Shown here: piece after piece, positions 40,922 through 49,588 of the stretch | Position numbering within the stretch: position 1 is the stretch's first letter | Layout of the letters: each line of letters opens with the position of its first letter | Source of the DNA: Gallibacter intestinalis | GTDB taxonomy: Bacteria > Bacillota > Clostridia > Peptostreptococcales > Anaerovoracaceae | Direction of reading: 5' to 3' | Assembly (NCBI RefSeq): GCF_014982745.1 | Contig: NZ_JADCKA010000010.1 | Span: 1-58,166 of the forward strand | DNA: 58,166 nt | The notes under the pieces: model-generated | What the model was told of the DNA's origin: nothing | Seen by the model: only the letters and a program-made list of their open reading frames with translations | Databases searched by the model: none | Program-made: the position numbers and the translations under genes

Positions 40922-41215
40922 ATGCTGACAGGAAAGCAGAGAAGTTATTTAAAAAAATTGGCCCACGACTTGGAGCCGACGGTTTTCATCGGCAAGTCGG
41001 GCCTTACTGAAAATATAAAGAACGAACTTGAGACTGGATTTGAGTCAAGGGAGCTTGTAAAGGTAAAAATCCAGGAAGGCAGTGAGCTTAAGGCAAAGGA
41101 GACTGCAAATCAGCTGGCTGATGAGCTGGGAGCTGAATTTGTGCAGGCCATTGGAAGAAAGTTTACCCTCTACAGACGTTCCCACGACAAGGACAAGCAG
41201 AAGATTGAAATATGA
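40922..41215 (+). CDS. yhbY: YhbY/CRM-domain RNA-binding protein
   Basis: The 97-residue protein is a single CRM domain, as in YhbY/YqeI, which associates with pre-50S ribosomal subunits. It begins LTGKQRSYLKKLAHDLEPTVFIGKSGL, contains GSELKAKETANQLADE, and has a C-terminal VQAIGRKFTLYRRS, all family hallmarks. It starts 8 bp after glnS, and its stop overlaps the truA start (ATGA), showing translational coupling. The C-terminal charged tail is slightly longer than usual. Confidence 0.93.
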   Translation: MLTGKQRSYLKKLAHDLEPTVFIGKSGLTENIKNELETGFESRELVKVKIQEGSELKAKETANQLADELGAEFVQAIGRKFTLYRRSHDKDKQKIEI

Positions 41216-42009
41216 TAAGAAATATACTTCTTACAATTAAATACGACGGAACGGATTTTTCCGGTTGGCAAAGGCAGCCCAATGTACCGACGGTGCAGGC
41301 GGAAGTGGAAAGAGTGCTTGGAGTTTTGTGCGCCGATGATATAGAAATCAACGGCACCAGCAGAACCGATGCTGGGGTGCATGCTTTGGGGCAGAGAGCC
41401 AACTTCCTAGGAGAATTTGCCATTCCTACGGAAAACATCAAAAGGGCAGCTAATAGCATGCTCAACCCTGCGATTCAGATAACGGAGGTCAAAGAAGTTG
41501 AGCTTGGATTTCATGCTCGCTTTGACTGTAAGGGCAAGACCTACGAGTACAGAATTCACAACGGCAGAGAGTGCGATCCTTTCCAGAGAAACTACTGTTA
41601 TTTCGTAAACAGACAGCTGGATACCGATAAAATGAAGGAAGCCGCAGCGCACATTTTGGGAACCCATGATTTTAAGTGTTTTCAGGCCAGCGGCGGCGAG
41701 GAAAAGCGTACAACCGTAAGGACTGTGTCGGATATTTCCGTGGATGTAAGCCAGTGGTCACCGGAAAGGGCAATGCCTGACGAAAGCGATGACAGATGGT
41801 TTGCTCCAAGGGATATAACCATAAGGGTGACGGGAGACGGATTCCTCTACAACATGGTAAGAATCATCGCAGGAACCCTTGTCGATGTGGGGCTTGGCAA
41901 ATTGGAGCCGGAGGAAGTAAAAGATGCCATAGAAAGTCTTGACAGGTGCAAGGCGGGACATACCGCACCGCCTCAGGGGCTTTTTCTAAAGGAAATATAT
42001 TTTGATTAA
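41212..42009 (+). CDS. truA: tRNA pseudouridine(38-40) synthase
   Basis: The 265-residue enzyme makes pseudouridine in the anticodon stem-loop. Catalytic Asp53 lies in GTSRTDAGVHALGQ. The N-terminal IKYDGTDFSGWQRQPN and the C-terminal FLYNMVRIIAGTL are standard motifs. The gene overlaps yhbY by four bases. A 22-residue insertion around 180-200 (PERAMPDESDDRWFAPRD) makes it a little longer than Bacillus TruA. It belongs to the glnS cluster. Confidence 0.95.
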   Translation: MIRNILLTIKYDGTDFSGWQRQPNVPTVQAEVERVLGVLCADDIEINGTSRTDAGVHALGQRANFLGEFAIPTENIKRAANSMLNPAIQITEVKEVELGFHARFDCKGKTYEYRIHNGRECDPFQRNYCYFVNRQLDTDKMKEAAAHILGTHDFKCFQASGGEEKRTTVRTVSDISVDVSQWSPERAMPDESDDRWFAPRDITIRVTGDGFLYNMVRIIAGTLVDVGLGKLEPEEVKDAIESLDRCKAGHTAPPQGLFLKEIYFD

Positions 42010-42040
42010 ATTAAGTTAAAGAAATTCAGAGGTGAGTGAA

Positions 42041-42499
42041 ATGAACAGACCTAGCTGGGACGAATACTTTATGCAGATGGCGGAGCTGACCGCCAAAAGG
42101 TCCACATGCCTCAGAAGAAATGTGGGCGCAATTATCGTAAAAGATAAACACATAATAGCAACGGGATATAACGGTGCTCCAAAGGGACTTCCTCATTGTG
42201 AGGAGCTGGGCGGATGCTTAAGGCAAAAGCTCGGTGTACCTTCGGGAGAAAGACATGAGCTTTGCAGAGCTCTTCACGCTGAACAAAACGCCATAATTCA
42301 GGCGGCAACTTTAGGTCAGAGCATCGAAGGTGCAACTATCTATGTTACCCATCAGCCGTGCATTATCTGTGCCAAAATGATAATAAATGCGGGCATCAGC
42401 AGAATTGTTGTAAGAAGCGGATATCCTGATAAGATGGCTGAGGATATGGCCCGCGAAGCAAACTTAAGAATAGAAATGCTTGCAAGGGAAGAAGATTAA
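42041..42499 (+). CDS. comEB: dCMP deaminase (ComEB type)
   Basis: The 152-residue zinc enzyme converts dCMP to dUMP for thymidylate synthesis. Zinc ligands and the catalytic Glu are His79 and Glu81 (LHAEQNA) and Cys107 and Cys110 (QPCIIC). The ATG at 42041 was chosen because AGAGGTGA precedes it at the right distance. A second zinc site typical of this family ([21 protein letters not shown]) is also visible. It sits in the glnS cluster without competence genes beside it, so the ComE context is not conserved. Confidence 0.93.
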   Translation: MNRPSWDEYFMQMAELTAKRSTCLRRNVGAIIVKDKHIIATGYNGAPKGLPHCEELGGCLRQKLGVPSGERHELCRALHAEQNAIIQAATLGQSIEGATIYVTHQPCIICAKMIINAGISRIVVRSGYPDKMAEDMAREANLRIEMLAREED

Positions 42500-42551
42500 G
42501 CGACAAAAGTAAGCAATAAGATATACCTAAAAGTATATACGGAGAAAACCT

Positions 42552-43421
42552 ATGAAACATCTTAAAAAATGCGCAGCCTTTGCGACTGCCATGTTGATGT
42601 GCGTATCTGTGCTGACATCATGTGGCAGTGATGAAGAATCATCATTGACCAGTGAGCCGTCGGGGGACAAAGCAGCCCTCAGCGGAGAAGTTGAAATGCT
42701 GATTCCTGAGGAAAGTAATATAGCTGAACTTTCCGAGCTTCCGGGAGACTATGAGGTAAAGAAGCAGGATTCCGAAAAAATCAGCGAAGCTGTAAAGGAA
42801 GGCAATTTTGATTTGGCGGTTATGACGCCAATTGAAGCTGCAAGTCTCTATAACGAAGACGGAGGATTTAAAGCAGTGACAGCTGTTTCCACAGGAAATT
42901 GGCAGCTTGCTAAAAACAACTACATGGACGGACAGTTTGGACAGCTGACAGACATAAGCGGCTATATTATATATGGCATTGAAGGGGACACCATGGCAGA
43001 GGAAGCCTTAAGAGCTCTGCTGGCAGCAAACAATAGAACCCTTTACAGTGGACAAGTTAGGACTTCTGATGAGGAGACTTTCCTTGCACAGGCTGGATAT
43101 TACAATGCGATTTCTTTGGCAACTACCGATGAGATAAAAAAGGTTACTGACGAAAACAAGGAAGCCAAGGTGATTTTTGATTTGGCTTCACTGTGGCAGG
43201 AAAACTTTAAAAGCGACATTCCTGCATATATAATTGTGGCAAGCGATTCCTTTATAAAGGAAAGAGGAGATGAACTTGCCACAGTCATTGCAGATACAAC
43301 TGACTATGACGATTCCAACAGGGGTATAAGCCTTGTTAAGAAATTCATTAAGGTCATGGAAAAACATAATGTCAACGCCATCGGCGGAGAAGTGGCTGAA
43401 GGATTTTATTTCTACCAGTAG
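42552..43421 (+). CDS. Substrate-binding-like lipoprotein, orphan
   Basis: The 289-residue protein has a lipoprotein signal (CVSVLTSC lipobox near 17-24) and Ser/Glu-rich linker, followed by a periplasmic-binding type-2 fold resembling NMT1/TauA-like proteins. Segments such as GNFDLAVMTPIEAASLYN and ETFLAQAGYYNAISLATTDE are hinge-region-like. No permease or ATPase is adjacent, so it may deliver to a transporter elsewhere or act as a sensor. The ligand is unknown. It lies 52 bp after comEB and 16 bp before asnB, apparently in the same operon. Confidence 0.75.
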   Translation: MKHLKKCAAFATAMLMCVSVLTSCGSDEESSLTSEPSGDKAALSGEVEMLIPEESNIAELSELPGDYEVKKQDSEKISEAVKEGNFDLAVMTPIEAASLYNEDGGFKAVTAVSTGNWQLAKNNYMDGQFGQLTDISGYIIYGIEGDTMAEEALRALLAANNRTLYSGQVRTSDEETFLAQAGYYNAISLATTDEIKKVTDENKEAKVIFDLASLWQENFKSDIPAYIIVASDSFIKERGDELATVIADTTDYDDSNRGISLVKKFIKVMEKHNVNAIGGEVAEGFYFYQ

Positions 43422-43437
43422 GAAATGAGGTGCAAAT

Positions 43438-45294
43438 ATGTGCGGTATTGTTGGTTTTATCGACAACCGAAGTAAAGAAGAAAAAGAAGTTATATTAAAG
43501 GCAATGATGGATAGAATCCGTCACAGAGGCCCTAACAGCGAAGGCATGTTCATAGGGGAGCGTGCTGCCATAGGCTTCAGAAGACTTTCCATCATCGATT
43601 TGGAAGGTGGAAGCCAGCCTATATATAACGAAACAGGCAATCTGGTGCTTACCTTTAACGGAGAAATATATAACTTTAAGGAAATAAGAGCAGAACTTAT
43701 AGAAAAGGGCCATATTTTTAAGACAAATACCGATACTGAGGTTATCGTCCACGGATATGAGGAATACGGCAAGGATGTGGTTCATAAGCTCAGAGGAATG
43801 TTTGCTTTTGTAATATGGGACATTGAAAAAAAAGAGCTTTTCGGTGCCAGAGATATGTTCGGCATCAAACCTTTCTATTACATGAACAATGGTGAATCCT
43901 TTTTGTACGGCTCTGAAATAAAGAGCTTTATGGAATATCCTTCCTTTGAAAGGGAAGTTAACAAAGATGCATTAAAGCCTTACCTGACATTCCAGTATTC
44001 GGCTCTTGATGAAACCTTCTTTAAAGGTGTTTACAAGTTGAGAGCGGGACACTGCTTCACATGGAAAGACGGTAAAATGGATATTGAGGAATACAATAAA
44101 TTCTATTTTGATCCAGACAGAAGCAAATCCTTTGATGACTATGTTCAGGAGATTGAGGATGTTATGAGAGAGTCCGTTGAATACCATGCGGTATCCGATG
44201 TGCCTGTAGGGTCATTCCTTTCCGGTGGCATCGACTCCTCTTACATTACAAGATGCCTGCAGCCTCAGCAGACATTCTCCGTGGGATTTGAAAATAAAGG
44301 TTTTTCGGAAGTGGAATTTGCAGAGGGTCTTTCTGAGATTCTCGGTGCGGAAAATGTAAATAAGACGGTTACTCCTGATGAATTTTTCGGAGAGCTAGAA
44401 AAGATACAGTATTTTTCTGATGAGCCTCACGCCAACCTGTCGGCAGTACCTTTGTACTTCCTGGCGGAAATGGCAAGAAAGCATGTAACGGTTGTGCTTT
44501 CCGGTGAAGGTTCAGACGAGCTCTTTGGCGGTTATGATTCATACAATGTGGCGGCTTACGAGCAGAAATACAGAAAGCTGCCTAAGGGACTGAGACATCT
44601 GGCAGGTAAATTTGCCACACATCTGCCTAAGTTCAGGGGAAGAGACTTCCTGGAAAGAAACGGACTTCCTGTGGAGGAATGGTATATAGGTCAGGCGTTT
44701 ATCTTTGACGAAAAGGAAGCAAAGAAGATAGTAACTGATGAATATAAAAACGGCCCTACGCCAAAGGAAATAACAAAACCTTTCTACGACAAGGTAAAGG
44801 ACTACGATGAAATGTCCAAAAAACAGTATCTTGACCTGCATCTGTGGCAGCCAAACGATATACTGCTCAAGGCGGACAAGATGACAATGGCTCATTGCAT
44901 TGAGGCAAGAGTACCTTTCCTTGATATGAAGGTTATGGAACTGGCGGCTCACATTCCGACGGAATACAAGCTCCACGGACCTCTGACCAAATATGTTCTG
45001 AGAAAGTCCGCAGAAAGAGTGTTGCCGGAAGAATGGGCAAAGCGTCCTAAGAAGGGCTTCCCAGTTCCGTTCTCAAAGTGGATTTTGGAAGAAAGATGGT
45101 ACGAATATGTAAAGGGCATATTCTCAGCGGACTATGTTAGCGAGTTCTTTGAACAGAAGGCAATACTGAAGCTGCTGGAAGATCACTATGCGCAGAAAAA
45201 GAATAACGGAAGAAAAATCTATACGGTTTATGCTTTCCTAGTATGGTACAAGGCTTACTTTATAGATGATCCGTCCCTTAAAAAGAACGCTTAA
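43438..45294 (+). CDS. asnB: Asparagine synthase (glutamine-hydrolysing)
   Basis: The 618-residue class II amidotransferase has the N-terminal nucleophile Cys2 (MCGIVGF) and glutaminase domain (about 1-210), and a synthetase domain with the pyrophosphate loop FLSGGIDSS. The family links glutamine hydrolysis to amidation of Asp through aspartyl-AMP. In lactic acid bacteria a homologue (AsnH) amidates D-Asp in the peptidoglycan bridge and lies beside a D-aspartate ligase. Here an ATP-grasp ligase of that type follows after 48 bp, so either free Asn synthesis or wall amidation is possible. The start follows AATGAGGTG. Confidence 0.92.
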   Translation: MCGIVGFIDNRSKEEKEVILKAMMDRIRHRGPNSEGMFIGERAAIGFRRLSIIDLEGGSQPIYNETGNLVLTFNGEIYNFKEIRAELIEKGHIFKTNTDTEVIVHGYEEYGKDVVHKLRGMFAFVIWDIEKKELFGARDMFGIKPFYYMNNGESFLYGSEIKSFMEYPSFEREVNKDALKPYLTFQYSALDETFFKGVYKLRAGHCFTWKDGKMDIEEYNKFYFDPDRSKSFDDYVQEIEDVMRESVEYHAVSDVPVGSFLSGGIDSSYITRCLQPQQTFSVGFENKGFSEVEFAEGLSEILGAENVNKTVTPDEFFGELEKIQYFSDEPHANLSAVPLYFLAEMARKHVTVVLSGEGSDELFGGYDSYNVAAYEQKYRKLPKGLRHLAGKFATHLPKFRGRDFLERNGLPVEEWYIGQAFIFDEKEAKKIVTDEYKNGPTPKEITKPFYDKVKDYDEMSKKQYLDLHLWQPNDILLKADKMTMAHCIEARVPFLDMKVMELAAHIPTEYKLHGPLTKYVLRKSAERVLPEEWAKRPKKGFPVPFSKWILEERWYEYVKGIFSADYVSEFFEQKAILKLLEDHYAQKKNNGRKIYTVYAFLVWYKAYFIDDPSLKKNA

Positions 45295-45342
45295 ATTTTA
45301 ATCGTTTAACTACGATGAATGTGCAATAGCAAAGGAGATGTT

Positions 45343-46590
45343 ATGGAAATCCTGGTAAAAAATGAGGATAAAAAATTCCTTCCGGTGCTGCTGGGTACCG
45401 ATGCTAATGCCTACGGTATGGCAAAATCATTTCACAAGGCTTACGGTATTAAGTCCCTGAGCTTGGGGGTAATGAATCTTATGGAAACTGCCAACAGTAA
45501 AATTGTGACAGTTGATGCCGAGCCGGGCTTTGACAGACAGGAAAACTTCGCAAAGAAAATGGAAGAAGTGGGTAAAACCTACGGGCAGTATTATGAAAAG
45601 CTGCTTTTGATTGCCTGCGGAGACCACTACACGGAGCTTATAGTCAACAACAGGGAGCTTTTGGAAAAATATTTTGTGTTCGCATATATTTCCAGGGAAA
45701 TGAAAGAGCAGCTGGAAAACAAAGAAGACTTTTATAAAATTTGCGAAAAGTACGGCCTTGATTATCCTAAGACATACATAATTACAAAGGAAAACTACAG
45801 CCAACACCATGATTTGCCATTTGGATTTCCTGTGGCGGTAAAGGCCAGCGACTCCATCGAATATGTTGAGCTTTCCTTTGAGGGAAAGAAAAAGGGCTAC
45901 AAGGCGGATACCTACGAAGAATTTGAAAAAATCGTAAATATGATTTATGCTGCCGGATACAATGGCAATCTCATAGTTCAGGATTTCATTCCGGGGGATG
46001 ATGCTACCATGTGGGTGCTTAACAGTTATTCGGGACTGGATGGCAAAGTAAGAGCCATGTGCTTAGGCCACTGCGTGCTTGAGGATTACACACCTGCAGG
46101 TATAGGAAATTACAATGCTATCATCCAGCATGGAGATATGGCGGTTTATGAAAGATACAGAGACTTCCTCGAAGAAATCGGCTATGTGGGATTTTCCAAT
46201 TTCGATATGAAATACGATGAAAGAGATGGAAAGTTTAAGGTCTTTGAGATAAACATAAGGCAGGGCAGAAGCTCTTATTTTACGACAGCTTCCGGCTGTA
46301 ACATCGCAAAGATCTTGGCAGAGGATGTAATAGAAGGGAAGCCTTTGCAGGAGATTCATTATCACGATAATCCTTTCCTGTGGCTCCACGTACCTGAAAA
46401 ACTGGTTATGGAATACACTCCTGGCGAGGTAAAGGACGAGGTTAAGAGTCTTATTGATGCAGGAAAGTACGATTTTACTCTGAAGTATGATAAGGACGGA
46501 GGACTTTTCAGAAAGCTCAGGGTGAACAGATATTATAAAATGGCCTTTGACAAGTACAGCAAGTACTTTAATAAGAGAGGGCTTGAATAA
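45343..46590 (+). CDS. ATP-grasp carboxylate-amine ligase (D-aspartate-ligase-like)
   Basis: The 415-residue ATP-grasp protein begins with a pre-ATP-grasp segment (FLPVLLGTDANAYGMAKSFHKAYG) and has the LLLIACGDHYTELIVNN and LPFGFPVAVKAS stretches I associate with D-aspartate ligase (Asl) of Enterococcus and Lactococcus. The ATP-binding Lys lies in AVKAS and the metal-binding residues in FEINIRQGRSS. Asl adds D-Asp to the lysine of the muropeptide stem. A start at 45319 is open but AAAGGAG fits the ATG at 45343. It pairs with asnB, and a terminator follows directly. Other amino-acid or dipeptide ligase activities cannot be excluded. Confidence 0.8.
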   Translation: MEILVKNEDKKFLPVLLGTDANAYGMAKSFHKAYGIKSLSLGVMNLMETANSKIVTVDAEPGFDRQENFAKKMEEVGKTYGQYYEKLLLIACGDHYTELIVNNRELLEKYFVFAYISREMKEQLENKEDFYKICEKYGLDYPKTYIITKENYSQHHDLPFGFPVAVKASDSIEYVELSFEGKKKGYKADTYEEFEKIVNMIYAAGYNGNLIVQDFIPGDDATMWVLNSYSGLDGKVRAMCLGHCVLEDYTPAGIGNYNAIIQHGDMAVYERYRDFLEEIGYVGFSNFDMKYDERDGKFKVFEINIRQGRSSYFTTASGCNIAKILAEDVIEGKPLQEIHYHDNPFLWLHVPEKLVMEYTPGEVKDEVKSLIDAGKYDFTLKYDKDGGLFRKLRVNRYYKMAFDKYSKYFNKRGLE

Positions 46591-46599
46591 AGAAATGTA

Positions 46600-46626
46600 A
46601 AAAGACAGGTCACAAGACCTGTCTTT
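46600..46626 (+). terminator. Terminator of the glnS-asnB cluster
   Basis: AAAAGACAGGTC and GACCTGTCTTTT form a 12-bp stem with a four-base loop ACAA; the T-tract is the 3' arm. Confidence 0.9.
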
Positions 46627-46639
46627 TATGATGTTTAAT

Positions 46640-46860
46640 AGTTGATGGATTCCAATTTATGCCGGAGAGTATCTCCACTCCGTTGTACATCTTTTCATGC
46701 TTGACTTGTGGAACTCTCACTTCTGGCTCTGTATAAATCAAATCGCGTGGCCGTCGTCTCGCTAACGACTTAATTATGTCATTTCGCAAGCTCCGACCAT
46801 GGAATAAGATAACACATAATACTATTGTATGCAATAGGTTTGTTAAAAATTTATTTAAGT
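46640..46860. other. Non-coding mosaic intergenic segment
   Basis: About 220 bp with no credible gene. On the minus strand it contains a GTCGT-TAGCGAG-ACGAC hairpin, ACGGAGTGGAGA, and GAGCTTGCGAAATGAC. Variants of all three words occur, in another order, in the segment after tRNA-Ser (57470-57608). It may be a decayed member of a dispersed repeat family. Confidence 0.45.
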
Positions 46861-46873
46861 CACTGTAATTTTT

Positions 46874-47611
46874 TTATGCGAATATATTTCCTTCTGCCAG
46901 TACGATGCCGGCACCGCCTATATGAACATTTACCATACCGTTGACTTCCTCGGTTTTACCGATTAGGCGAGAAGGCCGTTTGGCTTCTTCGGGATTGTTG
47001 TTTTCGTGAATTTCTAAATCAATATCAAGATCTTCTGACATCAGTTGCAGCTCCGGTGCGATAAGGGACATCACATCACCGCTTAAAACAGGCATCGTTA
47101 TATCCGGTAGAGCCGTTGCCAGTATCGGGGGCAGATGACCAGACATCATCTTGGAAGGACTTTCCGTAACAACCTTTTCGTATTTTAGGCTCATGCGGCT
47201 GTAGATGCTATCAATTAGCTCCGGGCTGTCTATAAAGTCGCCTTCAGCTCCGGGAACAGGCATCTGCATTGTCACAAAGTCTTCAGAAATATAGATTTCC
47301 ATGGTGCCTGCTTGGGATATGTTGATATATGTGCCGTCCGTTACGACTTCTTCACGCATGAGCGCTGTGTATGCTGCGATAGTAGCATGACCGCACATAT
47401 CCACTTCGCAGGAGTTTTTAAAATATCTAAGATGAAACTCTTTATCGGAAAGTTGCTTTACAAAAACCGTTTCAGAAAAGCCATTATCGCTTACCATTTC
47501 CAGCATGGTATCGATGTTTGGGAAGTCCTTTCCCTCGTCTATTATGATTACGCCGGCAGGGTTTCCTCCGAAGGAAGCCGACGAAAAAGTGTCTATAACA
47601 TAAAATTTCAT
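46874..47611 (-). CDS. PhzF-family isomerase/epimerase-like protein
   Basis: The 245-residue protein has the diaminopimelate-epimerase-like fold of the PhzF family. The N-terminus MKFYVIDTFSSASFGGNPAGV, the active-site Glu in NGFSETVFV, and the CGHATIAAY motif are clear. The start at 47611 was chosen by GGAGG upstream and the family N-terminus; an upstream extension of 26 codons is not typical. Apart from phenazine synthesis most PhzF proteins have no known role, and no phenazine genes are here. It is slightly shorter than the usual 260-300 residues. Single-gene unit. Confidence 0.87.
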   Translation of the reverse strand: MKFYVIDTFSSASFGGNPAGVIIIDEGKDFPNIDTMLEMVSDNGFSETVFVKQLSDKEFHLRYFKNSCEVDMCGHATIAAYTALMREEVVTDGTYINISQAGTMEIYISEDFVTMQMPVPGAEGDFIDSPELIDSIYSRMSLKYEKVVTESPSKMMSGHLPPILATALPDITMPVLSGDVMSLIAPELQLMSEDLDIDLEIHENNNPEEAKRPSRLIGKTEEVNGMVNVHIGGAGIVLAEGNIFA

Positions 47612-47706
47612 TTCATATACCTCCGCAATGGCATAAGTATAACACCTAGGGCGTCTATAGGACAGCCTGAAACCTATAGATAATATCAATCTGACAACGG
47701 TTTATA

Positions 47707-47735
47707 TTGCTATCTGCTATCATATAACATATAAT
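47707..47735 (+). promoter_or_regulatory. Promoter of the CofE-like gene
   Basis: TTGCTA (47707-47712) and TATAAT (47730-47735) have a 17-bp spacer. Confidence 0.6.
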
Positions 47736-47808
47736 CTATGTGTTGTTTCAATGTACTTAAATTGATATGAATTGTTTATCCATAAGGAATATAAAAGGAG
47801 ACTTGGAA

Positions 47809-48999
47809 ATGGAAAGAGTAATCGGTACTGTATCAAGAGGCCTGAGGGCTCCAATCATCAGAGAAGGAGATGACCTGGAAAAAATCGTTACTGATGTGAT
47901 TCTCGGTGCTGAAAAGGCAGGAGAATTTGTAATTGGCGACAGAGACGTTGTTGGTATTACAGAATCCATCGTAGCAAGAGTTCAGGGTAACTACGCAAAT
48001 GTTGATCAGATTGCGGCAGACATTAGAAACAAGTTTGGCGGAGAGGAAGTTGGTGTAATCTTCCCTATCCTCAGCAGAAACAGATTTGCTATCTGCCTGA
48101 GAGGTATAGCAAGAGGAGCAAAGAAAATCATTCTTATGCTCAGCTATCCTAGCGATGAAGTGGGAAATCATCTGCTTGACATCGACCTGGTTGACAAAGC
48201 CGGCATCAATCCTTACAGCGATGTGCTTTCTGAAGCAGAATTTGAAAAGGCTTTCGGTAAATCAAAGCATCCGTTTACAGGAATGGATTACGTTTCATAC
48301 TACAAGAGCATCATAGAAGAAGAAGGCGCTGAAGCGGAAATCATTTTTGCAAACAGCCCTAAGGCAATTGTTAAATACACAAAGAATGTTCTTAACTGCG
48401 ATATTCATACAAGAGCTAGAACAAAGAGACTTCTGGCAGAAGCAGGCGCAGAAAAGATTTATGGTCTTGATCAGATTCTTACAGAAAGCGTTGACGGCAG
48501 CGGATACTGCACAAAGTATGGTCTGCTTGGTTCAAACAAGGCAACTGAGGAAACTATCAAGCTTTTCCCTAACGACTGCACTCAGTTCGTTTACAAGATT
48601 CAGGAAAACATCAAGAATGCCACAGGCAAAACTGTTGAAGTAATGGTTTACGGTGACGGTGCTTTCAAGGATCCTATAGGAAAGATCTGGGAGCTTGCTG
48701 ACCCTGTTGTATCTCCTGGATACACAAAGGGACTTGAGGGAACTCCAAACGAAGTTAAGCTTAAGTATCTTGCTGACAACGATTTTGCGGATCTCAGCGG
48801 AGAAGAGCTTAAGGAAGCAATCTCTGACTACATCAGAAACAAGGACGAAAACCTGGGAGACAGCATGGTGGCTCAGGGAACTACTCCAAGAAGACTCACA
48901 GACCTTATCGGCTCCCTGTGCGACCTGACTTCAGGTTCCGGAGACAAGGGTACACCGATCATTTACATCCAGGGATACTTCGACAACTACACAAAATAG
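47809..48999 (+). CDS. CofE-like (F420-0:gamma-glutamyl ligase family) protein
   Basis: The 396-residue protein matches the F420-gamma-glutamyl ligase fold (PF01996-like). It starts GTVSRGLRAPIIREGDDLEKIV, with the GDRDVVGITESIVARVQGN region, then NRFAICLRGIARG, and ends with GSGDKGTPIIYIQGYF. This longer, anaerobe-type subfamily is usually annotated as CofE-like, although F420 is not known from most Clostridia; no other F420 genes are in the window. It probably ligates an amino acid to an unknown acceptor (inference). The start follows AAAAGGAG. Single-gene unit. Confidence 0.8.
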   Translation: MERVIGTVSRGLRAPIIREGDDLEKIVTDVILGAEKAGEFVIGDRDVVGITESIVARVQGNYANVDQIAADIRNKFGGEEVGVIFPILSRNRFAICLRGIARGAKKIILMLSYPSDEVGNHLLDIDLVDKAGINPYSDVLSEAEFEKAFGKSKHPFTGMDYVSYYKSIIEEEGAEAEIIFANSPKAIVKYTKNVLNCDIHTRARTKRLLAEAGAEKIYGLDQILTESVDGSGYCTKYGLLGSNKATEETIKLFPNDCTQFVYKIQENIKNATGKTVEVMVYGDGAFKDPIGKIWELADPVVSPGYTKGLEGTPNEVKLKYLADNDFADLSGEELKEAISDYIRNKDENLGDSMVAQGTTPRRLTDLIGSLCDLTSGSGDKGTPIIYIQGYFDNYTK

Positions 49000-49049
49000 T
49001 TTATAATTATCATCCTAATAATATAACAGACTTAGAATCAAACTAACGG

Positions 49050-49085
49050 AATAGGCGGCTCGATAACGGGTCGCCTGTTGCTTTA
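49050..49085 (+). terminator. Terminator of the CofE-like gene
   Basis: GGCGGCTCG-ATAA-CGGGTCGCC forms a 9-bp stem with G-U pairs, followed by TGTTGCTTTAT. The tail is weak. Confidence 0.6.
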
Positions 49086-49122
49086 TAATGATAAATTAAT
49101 GGCAGGCAAAGGAGGTTAAATC

Positions 49123-49437
49123 ATGCAGTGGATATACTTAATGATAGCAGGAATTTTTGAGGTTGTATGGTCGGTGAGCATGAAGCTTTCCGAAGGGTTT
49201 ACAATTATGAAATTCACAATTATAACAGTACTTGGGATGATTTTAAGTTTTGCCTTTCTTGCTCAGGCGACGAAGAGCTTGCCTTTAGGCACAGCCTATG
49301 CCATATGGACGGGAATTGGGGCGCTGGGAGCGGTTATAGTAGGGATTATAGCCTTTAACGAATCGGCAAATCCTGCAAGACTGTTTTTTGCGCTGGTGCT
49401 TTTAGTGGGAATAATCGGTCTTAAATTAACTTCTTAA
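49123..49437 (+). CDS. gdx: SMR-family guanidinium exporter (Gdx/SugE type)
   Basis: The 104-residue, four-helix protein belongs to the small multidrug resistance family. The active Glu lies in GIFEVVWSVSMKLSEGFT (Glu13), and the LPLGTAYAIWTGIGALGAVI signature separates the guanidinium-exporting Gdx/SugE branch from the EmrE drug pumps. One gene suggests a dual-topology homodimer. It follows AAAGGAGG. Guanidine riboswitches often precede such genes; I found none in the 120-bp leader. Single-gene unit. Confidence 0.92.
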   Translation: MQWIYLMIAGIFEVVWSVSMKLSEGFTIMKFTIITVLGMILSFAFLAQATKSLPLGTAYAIWTGIGALGAVIVGIIAFNESANPARLFFALVLLVGIIGLKLTS

Positions 49438-49467
49438 TTTGAATTTATATCATCTGGATATGATTTC

Positions 49468-49495
49468 TAATCTATTCTTTTATAGATTAGAGGTC
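49468..49495. terminator. Hairpin between gdx and metY
   Basis: CTAATCTAT-TCTTTT-ATAGATTAG is a perfect 9-bp stem without a T-tract on the plus strand. It may be a weak terminator or a processing site. Confidence 0.4.
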
Positions 49496-49502
49496 GATGG
49501 TA

Positions 49503-49511
49503 TGGTATAAT
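49503..49511 (+). promoter_or_regulatory. Extended -10 promoter of metY-metA
   Basis: TGGTATAAT (49503-49511) is an extended -10. No SAM riboswitch, S-box or T-box can be seen in the 75-base leader. Confidence 0.5.
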
Positions 49512-49588
49512 GGCAGTTATCAAATTGTATTTTTTTGACAGAGCAAAACGGACAGAAATTGTGCTATAAGCGCAGAATGGAGGACAAA

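Noticed and set aside
46610-46834. 74-codon minus-strand frame after asnB/ATP-grasp
   Set aside because: It overlaps the terminator, lacks a ribosome binding site and has no recognisable domain; treated as non-coding mosaic sequence.
46874-47611. Phenazine biosynthesis cluster suggested by PhzF
   Set aside because: Only the PhzF-family protein is present, with no other phz genes; most members are unrelated to phenazines.
49000-49122. Guanidine riboswitch upstream of the Gdx-type exporter
   Set aside because: An ACGG appears near hairpins, but the only stable stem has loop AUAA and there is no pair of ACGR-capped hairpins or ykkC core.
49440-49588. SAM riboswitch or S-box upstream of metY-metA
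   Set aside because: The leader is only about 75 bases and no conserved SAM-aptamer motif can be found.
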